From the NCBI RefSeq assembly GCF_001632365.1, contig NW_024468513.1, forward strand, positions 172,532 through 236,531: a DNA stretch of 64,000 nt. The letters are read 5' to 3'. The notes under the pieces are model-generated. The model saw nothing but the letters and a program-made list of their open reading frames with translations. It had not been told where the DNA came from and made no database searches. Shown piece after piece: positions 55,701-64,000 of the stretch. The stretch's first letter is position 1. Every line of letters starts with the position of its first letter. Origin of the DNA: Laetiporus sulphureus 93-53. Its lineage: Eukaryota; Basidiomycota; Agaricomycetes; Polyporales; Laetiporaceae. The translations under genes were made by a program, and so were the position numbers.

Positions 55701-58700
55701 AAATTGTTCGTCTAGGCTCGCGCTCCGCCGACGAGCGGATATCCCAGTATTCCATAGAGAATATGGAGCATGTCGCAGGCAAGAATCGTCTCGATCGAGC
55801 CTTTGCGGGTAATCATAGAGCCCTTCGTGACGTGGAAGAGGAAATCAAGAAGTTGATGCATGAATTTGCGAAGACGCGCATAGAATCTCCCGAGATCTTG
55901 GATCACTTGCGAATGCAGTATCCGCTGCACCTTGATTCCCTCACAAATCCGCCTGAATGGGTCAATGTCCTGTATACGCTATCGCAGGATGATAGTGGAG
56001 AATCATGGCGTGTCGTCGGCAAGAACGGGCGTGGCGTCGAGACAGACGACTCTTTGTACACATATTGGAGAGAAGGCCGAGACCTCGACTTCATCGATTC
56101 AGCGAACAATCCGAAGGCGTCTACTGCTGAACGACATCCGTCTGGTTCTATGGAGCCCTCTCGTTCACGTTCGGGTCCGAACAACAATGTGTTCGCTGCA
56201 CTGGCAAACGCGGACCCTCCGGAGGATGAAGAGATTGTAGATGATGCTGTTTCCCTCGATTCCGACGAGTTAAGCGACTCTGATCTGGAAGAGTTCCCCC
56301 CGGAAGAAGAATGGATTCATCTAGTGGAAGAGGCGGAAACCCCTGATCGTGACTCGGACGGTGCCCTCGAATTACCTGCCACCGACAGCGCTCTCGGTAG
56401 TGCGGAACCATTGCCGACAGATGGCATCCAAACTGATGATTTTGAGAATGTGCATGACTTCCTTGCCGCGTTCAACTATGTTGCTCCTCAGACTTCCGGC
56501 ACAGACAGAGACATTGCAGCATTGCTCGAAGACGGTTCCGATGATGTCTGGGCAATGACACGATCTGAGCGAGAACGTCTACATGCCCACTGGCTGGCTG
56601 ACGTCCGCAGCACTCTGCAGGAGACCAGAATGATGGAGTTTGAGCGGCTTCGAGAACGCCACGCCAGTGCTTTACAGAAATACACTGAGGGGAAAAATGA
56701 AGTTCGTGCCGTGAATAAGTATGTTTAGAGGGATAGCACTGACCGGTCGCCACAGTCTCGACGGCAGTTGTTGAAGAATGTCGACATCGTCGGTTGTACC
56801 ACAACTGGTGGGTCACGATGTCACATGGCTTGCGATTAAAATATTCACACTCACAGTAGGTGCGGCAAAGCTCACGTCTCTTCTGAAGGTATGTGACGTA
56901 CATACTACGCGCATTGGAATAGGCGGTCATATCGCGATTTGCAGGGAATTGGTCCACGGATCATGCTGGTTGAAGAGGCTGGACAGGTTCTTGAGGCACA
57001 TGTCCTAGGCAGCCTTGTGCCTACAGTGGAGCATCTCATTTTGATAGGTGACCCGCTACAATTGCGACCCACGCTGAACAACTTCTGTGCGTTCTAAGCT
57101 CTTAATTGTACAGCTTCATCTCTCACTATGCACAAACAGCATTATCCATGGATAACAAGAGAGGACGCATGTTGTTCAGATTCGACATGTCCCTCATGGA
57201 ACGTCTGTCTAATTCTGAGCTACCTATGTCGCAAATCAATGTCCAACGTCGGATGAGACCGGAGATTGCAGATCTTGTCCGGTGCGTTTGACGACATGTG
57301 TATGCCCAGACCACCTGATACTAACCGAGATTCTGCACTGGTGGATCGCTGCAGAAACTATCTGTATCCGCGACTTGAGGATCATGACCTTGTAAAGCAC
57401 TACCCACCCGTGCGGGGAATGGCAAAGGATGTATTCTTCCTCAGTCATAAACACAGAGAGAACGGCTCTGAAGACGATTCAGTCAGCAAGTACAACATGT
57501 TTGAGGTAGGATAAGCATGCTCATCGTATAAACTAGACTAACCAGCAACGTCTCTAAGGTAAATATGATCAAGGACCTAGTCTTATACCTGCTGCGGTGA
57601 GCGGTCATTGATTTTGATTCTATTGTGCTGTCTCACAAGGTAACTGACAGGCAAGGGACCTACTCCGCTGAGGGCGATATCGTTGTACTGTGTGCATATT
57701 TAGGTCAGCTTGCTCGAATGCGTGACGCGCTAGCCAGCGAAGTCGCTGTTGTCATCGATGCGCGTGATCAAGCGGAGTTGGACGAGAGGGAAGTGGACGG
57801 AGACGTGGAAGCGACATCTGGCACTGTGATAGAGCGTGTGAAAGTCTCTCGAAGGGTAAGCGCATTTTAAAAAAGATCACGGATAGACCCTAATCCAATT
57901 GTGGTGCAGGTCCGTTTGCGCACGGTGGATAACTATCAAGGCGAAGAGGCCAAGGTACGCAGCTGTTCTCACCTGCACTGTTGATCAGACTAATGCTTCA
58001 GCCAGATTGTGATACTTTCTCTCGTGCGCAATTCAGGCGGGTCTGAAGACGATGAAACTGTCTACGGGCATGCCTCACTTCAGAGGACCAATATCGGATT
58101 CCTTAAGGTGTGCATCGTGAAAGAGCGATGCTGTACGCTGTCGACTGACATTGTGCTTGTTCTCAGTCCCGAAATCGTACAAATGGTGAGCTGCGCAATT
58201 TCATCGTCTCATAGATCATCAGTCTAACATAGAGGCAGTGGCTCTCTCGCGCGCACGGGAGGGGTTATATATCTTAGGAAACGCGCCGGACCTCAGTTCG
58301 AAAGGCGACATGTGGCGTTCTGTGATTTCTGACTTGGAACGGAGCGGCTCTGTCGGAGACGCATTCCCAGTTCGATGCCATCGTCACCCCGATCATACTG
58401 ACTACATCTCGAAACCGGGGCAGTTACCCAGAATTGCACCCGACGGTAGGTTCCATGTGTCATATGTAAGGCGGCTGGAGCTCATCATTGTATGATGTTC
58501 AGGTGGCTGCTTGCGTCAGTGTGACACACGCTTGCAATGCGGACATTTATGTCCCTACAAGGTCTGCATACGGTTTGACGGGGTTGTTCCGAACGCTGAT
58601 CTTGTGCTTCGCAGTGCCACTCAGACGACCCGAATCATCTTGCAGTGGAATGTGTCCAACGCTGTATGCGACTCTGCGTGAGGGGCCATCCTTGCACCAA

Positions 58701-61305
58701 GCAGTGTGCAGACCCTTGTGGAAGATGCATGACTCGCGTGGAAAATGTGACCTTGCCTTGTGGCCACGTTACTCCTTACGTGCTCTGGTCGGTGGACTTA
58801 ACATGGCCTGCGCTGCATAATGCTGACGTTATACTTCCGTGTGTGGTAGTTACCAACTGGATGAGCTGAGCGACGTACCATGCAACGTTAACGTTACTCG
58901 GCGCCTCACTCACTGCGAGCATGAAGCTGCAATGAGGTGCTCCGACGATCCTGCGCGGTTCGTATGTAAGGCAGTTTGCGGTGGTACAATGCCGTGCTGT
59001 GGACGTCCTTGCAAGGCGCGATGTCATCAATGCCAAGGATTAAACCGAGTCGAGGATGAGGATGAGAGCGTCGGCATCGTAGCTCGGCTGCAGCACACTT
59101 CACATCCTTGCGAAAGGCAACTCTACTGTGGTCACTTGTGCGGCAAAGCCTGTACTCAGGATCACGAATGCACGACGCTCTGCAAAGAGCCGTGTCGCCA
59201 AGTTTGTCGGCATGCTCGATGCAGGAACTACTGCTCGGCGCCTTGTGCGCCTTGTCAGGAGCCATGCACTTGGTGAGCTCGGAAGCAGCCATTGGTGGTC
59301 GAAAGTATCTTGACTATCTCGTCACTTGGCAGGCAATGCGAACATTACTCTTGTCCTGTCCCGTGTGGATCAGTGAGTCTTGTCCTCAGTTCCGAGTGTT
59401 TCCCAACCGCTTACACGCTATCAAGGTGTGCGCACGTCTTCCGTGTGATAAGCGGTGTAAGACAATCTTGCAATGCGGGCACAGGTGTCCTTCAGGTACG
59501 CTGAATTCGCGATTCAAACAACAGACGGCCTGGTTGAAACTATTGTGATTACTGTCAGTGTGCGGCGAAGAATGCTTTATCCAAGTGTGTCCGATCTGTG
59601 CAGTGGACGAAGTCCGCTCCAGTGTTGTGGATCTCATTATGCAGCGCACTCTAGCGGATGTGGAGCCAGAGAATGAGACGCTAGATGACCTCCTCATCAC
59701 AATTCCTGCGTGCGGTCACGTCTTCACCGTGGAGACCCTGGATGGACACTGTGGCATGAGCGAATACTACAGACGAGAAGGAATCGATGGAAAATGGTTA
59801 GGCCTGCAAGCCCCTCCAATTGGGTTCCAGAAACCACCGACTTGCCCCACCTGCCGTGCAGCCTTAACCGCTCCTCGCTATGGTCGAGTCTTCAAGCGAG
59901 CTGACCTCGATATTCTGGAAAACAATGTGGCCTCATCTATGTCCCGTTCGCTTGGAAGAATTCAGGCGGATGTACAATCCATCGCGAAGGGAGAACTGGA
60001 GACACGTTTGCCCGTGGCTGCGGAGAAGATTCTCCCGGGGCGAATGAACGTTCAAGTGAAGGCCATCCTCAAGAAGCAACGGTCGTTATTAAGAGCCACA
60101 CGGGATTCACCGATTCCTCGCCGAGCTCTCGATCCTGCAGACGGAGAACTGCACGGTATTCCTATCTCAGATGCGAAAGAGTGGAAGAAGATCACTTTTA
60201 AAATCCTTGCAGCTTATGGCGATGCTGTCAAAGTAGCTGAAACGCGTTCAGCTCATGTTCGTGCTTGGCAGGCTTCTTTCGCGTATCTCTTCCAAAACGA
60301 GATGGATCGCGCAGCATCAGAACCTGAGCGGGCACCAAAGAATCCACAGGAGTATGCAATGCGTGTCGCAAGAATGGGTGTAGGACAACCGCAACCTAGA
60401 GCTGATAAGCGTTTCGTGGTCGAGGCAATCTGGGTGACAATCAACCTACGGCTGATGCTCAGCGATCTCGGTGCTGTTTGGATGGAGGGATTGCACAAAC
60501 GGGAATCGTATCCTGCTCGCAATCGTCGCGCGTGGGGTGCATATGTCTTGTTCATTCTGCGTTCCTGTGCGGCAGATGCGCAGATTGCCTTGGGCATCGC
60601 GGAGGAATCAGGCAGCCGCCGTCAAAAGACCAGAACTGCACTATTGCTCATGCGAGTGAGCTTGGAGCGATTCCGTTTCAATATCTTGATGGCGCGGCAA
60701 GACAGGAGATACCAAGAGGAGCGCACGAAGTTACAAGATGCTGCGGCAAATAATTTCAAAGAGGCGTCCGACTACGTCGAAACCGTTATGGAGGAGCACC
60801 GTCGTGCTAGAGGTGATGCGGCAGAATCTGAGGAGATTTGGCTTGCAGAGAACTTCTCGCAAGCAGCTATGGCCATCATCGACGAGTGGCGCGCGATCGA
60901 GAAGTCTATCAGAGAAGAGACATTCTATTCGCCGGTTTCATTAGACGAGCTGACTGCAGTTGCTCAAAGCTTCAGCTTCGGCAGTTCTGCATGGGGTCAG
61001 TGTCTTTTAATAACGAAGAATCAATGCGATGAAGCTGATGGCGTATTAACGCAGGGCACGCAGGGCACTTCTACAAATGCCCGAACGGACATCTCTACGT
61101 GATCACAGAGGTATGTCTTCTTCATTCGAGCCTGTCGGAGCTTGCTGACCATTTTTCCATGTAGTGTGGAGGCGCCATGCAGGAAGCATCATGCCCGGAG
61201 TGCGGAGAGAGGATTGGCGGTGGCTCCCATCGACTGATATCCACGAACTCTCGCGCAGCAGACGTCGAGGCATTGGCAGGAGCGGGTCCTTCTCCTTGGC
61301 AATAG
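52735..61305 (+). CDS. NFX1-type zinc-finger SF1 helicase with CCCH and RZ-type fingers (ZNFX1/Hrr1-like)
   Basis: This very large nuclear or perinuclear RNA helicase has about 27 introns and over 2000 residues. Two CCCH fingers open it: CRFHNKPGGCRRGIQCKFRH and CSFYWTKGDCSRGFQCRYKH, both C-x8-C-x5-C-x3-H. After a helical region come the helicase motifs: IQGPPGTGKSYTG (Walker A, split over three exons), AFTNHALDHML, IVGCTTTGAAKL, MLVEEAGQVLEAH (Walker B), ILIGDPLQLRPTL, INVQRRMRPEIADLV, TVDNYQGEEAKIVILSLVRN and RTNVALSRAREGLYILGN. A long acidic linker splits motifs I and II. Cys/His-rich NFX1-type repeats follow (LQCGHLCPYKCH, HPCTKQCADPCGRC, YCGHLCGKACTQ). The C-terminus carries an RZ-type finger: GHFYKCPNGHLYVITECGG with CPECGERIGG. 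Relatives act in RNAi-dependent heterochromatin (fission yeast Hrr1), meiotic silencing (SAD-3) and small-RNA inheritance or RNA sensing (ZNFX1). All exons join in frame. Confidence 0.92.
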
Positions 61306-61946
61306 AGGTATGATAATGGCGTAGAGTGACGTTCTAGTGAACGATATAGTGCATAAGCTCTCGAATGTGTCTGAAGATCTACGTGTGTTGGTATCGGTGA
61401 TGTTTATAGAGACCTTTCGATCGAATAAAATTATGGCTAGCAGTCATGTGTGCATTGTGCGCCGTTGGCCAACGATCACCATCAGCTGTTGAGCGATCGC
61501 CAGTCGTGGTTTCAAGGAAGTTGAAGCGTTGACCGTCCTGGCAACGACCAGATTAATGGAATAAGCCCTCGGACTTACTTCCAAGAGATTGAGAGAGGAA
61601 GAGAATATAAATTATATCGTTGCGTTCACGGTAGTGTGTACAGCGTGATTAAGAGGCAAGATGCGCTTTGATTGCGATGAGCAATGTCCATCAACCAGTG
61701 GATCAACCAGTCCGGGATATCGATCACCCTTTGTCACAATATGCGGGAGCCGGATGGCGAGAAAGGGCGATGGCGAGAGTCACGGCACTGACTAGCAACT
61801 GCGGGCGGTATCAGACTCCTCCCCATCCATGCCTACGGGAGTTTAAGGGGGCTCATGTGAGAGGTGGTACATCGTATTTTGTACTATCAGCCACCTCAGC
61901 CACAATTTAGCCACATTTTCCTACTCCGCACTGTTTCACACTCCGA
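61306..61946. other. intergenic, 3' of the helicase
   Basis: No gene is supported here. An AT-rich AATATAAATTATATC lies at about 61603. Repeated CAGCCAC motifs near 61890 may be part of the outer end of the inverted-repeat element. Confidence 0.45.
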
Positions 61947-62556
61947 AATCTTATTGGCCCCCAACTCCCTACGGCGGCTGGCAGAAAACATCCGCAAACA
62001 CCGGGATGTGGCTGTCAGGCTACCCCATTTAGTAACATTCATCTCCGAATTATGAGAATGAGATTAGGGTTTGATTGAATAATATATTTTTCGCAACCAT
62101 GCACTTGCACAGCAGCTCAATCAGAGTGCTGTTGTATCTGTAATGCCAGCCATTCCATGTATCTTATCAATCTTTAAAAAGAGTCAAAGCAGTACCTTCC
62201 ATGGTGTCAAGGGCAAATTTGTGTGTGTATGGGCTGCAAGAGTGCAGTGGGTATCGCAAAAAGATTTGTGGCCAGATCTCTCATGAATGGGTGACTTTCA
62301 TTGCCTTTCCCACACAACAAAATTATAAGCAGCTCTGATAGGCAGATAGTGAGTTGTTTAAGCACTTCAACAAGAGTTTGGAGCATAGCAGCAGTGAAAA
62401 TGACCGAAGAATGCAAGACAGTGCCTAGGATATAATATTCTATGATACGACATTTTATAGTACTCTCACCTGCCTAACTGAGACGTCGCAGCCACGCTCC
62501 GTTGCTTGCAGATGTTTTCTGCCAGCCACCATAGGGAGTTGGAGGGGAATAAGATT
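61947..62556. mobile_element. MITE-like element with long inverted terminal repeats
   Basis: The 53 bases at 61947-61999 match the reverse complement of 62504-62556 at 46 positions, including GATGTTTTCTGCCAGCC and GGGAGTTGG. Weaker matching continues about 30 bases inward (CAGCCAC) and some distance outward (AAATGTGGC on both sides). The interior of about 500 bases has no transposase, only a 69-codon frame, so the element is non-autonomous or a decayed transposon. Target-site duplications could not be fixed because the outer borders are blurred. Confidence 0.6.
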
Positions 62557-64000
62557 GTGAAGTTCAAATTATATGATGCCATCATGATCTAGCACGTGAC
62601 CTTGATCAAATGTGGCACAGAATCCCTCCCCCCCCTCCCGGAGAAGGATGGGAAGGAGTCTGGGACGGTATATAAATTGTAATTAAAAACAGGACTGAGA
62701 CTCTAGGACTCTGTGACTTGTCACTGTGATCGTAACAGATTTCATGGCAGTCGGTCACGAAGAGATGATTCCCGCTACGATACTTGTCGATTTGAAGCTC
62801 ACAAGGCTCTCCGCGAAAATTAGCGACCTGAAGTGATCGCTCCAGCAGTTCATCATTATCTCGTGACCTCCATGGCTCCTAGCGTCACTCTCCTGTTTTC
62901 GGTGTGCTCATCTCTGTTCACTCATGTCGCTGCTCAGGGTACAGTCCAAGCTGATGGAGGCTGGATAGGACATTTCACGATCGACAGTCGATCGCAAAAT
63001 GTCCTATGAAGTTAACAGACCTCATCTTGACATTTTTCTGGACATCACAGCCCTTAACGCAGATGTCAATCATGCTGCCTGTGCTGATGAGATCGTCCAG
63101 TGGCAGTTCAATTGTCAGGCGGACAATGCTGAAGCCATCTGAATTCCTAGGTGAACCGGAGATGGCTTCTTCGTCATAGGTCATGGAATTCATGACAGTA
63201 GGAGTAGGGTACAGAAGGGCAGTCAGGCGAAAGTCATCAGAGATGAAAGATGGGAAGTCGAGAGATGTTGAGTGAAATATGTCGTCAAGGTTCGCCGTCA
63301 CATGAGAGCCCTTCGTCGCTGCAGGTGCAAGCTGGCCGTAGTGCCATTGGCAGTGAGTCACGTACCATTCTTTCTCCTTGTCGAGCTTGTCACCCATGCA
63401 CTTGGACAGTTTCTTGAAGTTGCGCTTGGACTTTGCATCATCGGTATCAATCATGAGGTTCTGGAGATGTCAGATTCTCCAACTCAAGTTCTCGAGGTGC
63501 TGGAAGGAGCAGGGTTTGGTGAGATTCTTCTGTCACCTCTTCCACCACCTACCTTTAACACCATCCATTCAGCATGTCTATGTTAATGAGTGGCTCAGGT
63601 CGACCAAGTGCGATCGCAATGCCATCAGTGACCTGATCACCGTCCACTCCGAACACATTTACATTGTGTGTGCCATAATCATCAATCTGCTCTGTCAAAC
63701 ACTAACATACCTTTAACAACATCTTTCTCCCTGCAGACTGCAGGTTGTGGTGAACCTCTCACTCTGAACTCAAACTGTGAATGCATTAAGAAGCGATCCA
63801 CTGCAGATGCTGCTAATGACGATGACACCCGACCACTGTGTCACAAATTCTCGCCACAAAGTCCGCACGTGACTTTTCTCACACCACAGATCACGTGCTT
63901 CACCAATATCTCATGCCACTCAGCCACAGACGCGACGCGTAGAGATCAGGTGATAGTCCACATCACATATTATGGTCCAGACCCGTGGATGATACGGTTG
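62557..64000. other. AT-richer right edge, no confident gene
   Basis: A 159-codon minus-strand frame at 62975-63454 (starting MIDTDDAKSKRNFKKLSKCM) has charged, plausible composition but no recognised domain. Neighbouring minus-strand frames could be linked to it by introns. It may be a piece of a transposon protein or an orphan gene running out of the window. A poly-C tract (eight C) is at about 62629. I do not call a gene. Confidence 0.35.
62965..63007. repeat. near-perfect 43-bp palindrome
   Basis: ATAGGACATTTCACGATCGAC (62965-62985) is mirrored by GTCGATCGCAAAATGTCCTAT (62987-63007) with two mismatches around a single A. The sequence can fold into a 21-bp hairpin with a tiny loop. Confidence 0.9.

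Overview
This window is nuclear DNA of a filamentous basidiomycete, most likely an Agaricomycete; Polyporales-like is inference from gene content only. Coding frames are broken by many short introns of about 41-130 bases (GT...AG, with two GC-AG exceptions). Genes are packed on both strands without operons, both tRNA genes carry introns, and the protein families are fungal. I rebuilt exons by eye from splice sites, reading frame and family knowledge. Intron counts given as 'about' are my own reading.

Layout. 0.4-5 kb: a small I9-family protease inhibitor (minus), a kinase-fold protein, and a mag1-type DNA-3-methyladenine glycosylase. A degenerate second copy of the mag1 promoter and first exon lies upstream, so the kinase-like gene sits between two copies of a duplicated segment. 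6-16 kb: a PAS-kinase-like Ser/Thr kinase, the mitochondrial complex I PSST subunit (NDUFS7), a large low-complexity protein with a coiled coil, and the meiotic recombination factor MND1. 16.2-17.3 kb: a gene-free gap holding a structured GC-rich block ending in a T8 run, then a 15-base telomere C-strand motif framed by two hairpins. I flag this as a possible telomerase-RNA template or an interstitial telomere repeat. 17.3-25.5 kb: an auxin-efflux-carrier-family transporter, then a decayed accessory stretch. It holds a cytochrome P450 relic, a larger P450 locus with a perfect 57-bp palindrome over a splice donor and a missing middle, and a 332-codon ORF of unknown meaning.

25.6-42.8 kb is dense and conserved: a Zn(II)2Cys6 transcription factor, an eIF5-mimic protein (BZW/5MP, minus), Enhancer of polycomb (EPL1), a PP2C phosphatase, a PNS1/CTL transporter, tRNA-His(GTG), and a four-pass membrane protein. 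43-52 kb is a minus-strand run of a glycerol-3-phosphate acyltransferase (SCT1/GPT2 type), RRP12 and ETF-alpha, with plus-strand tRNA-Asp(GTC) between the last two. 52.7-61.3 kb is one very large gene for an NFX1-type zinc-finger SF1 helicase with N-terminal CCCH fingers and a C-terminal RZ-type finger. It resembles ZNFX1 and the fission yeast RNAi helicase Hrr1. The last 2.7 kb is AT-richer, with a roughly 610-bp inverted-repeat element and a second near-perfect palindrome.

Most genes are unrelated housekeeping functions: DNA repair, meiosis, respiration, translation control, ribosome export, chromatin, lipid synthesis and signalling. The parts worth a second look are the 16.6-kb noncoding block, the P450 palindrome, the mag1 duplication, the GC-AG introns and the helicase architecture.
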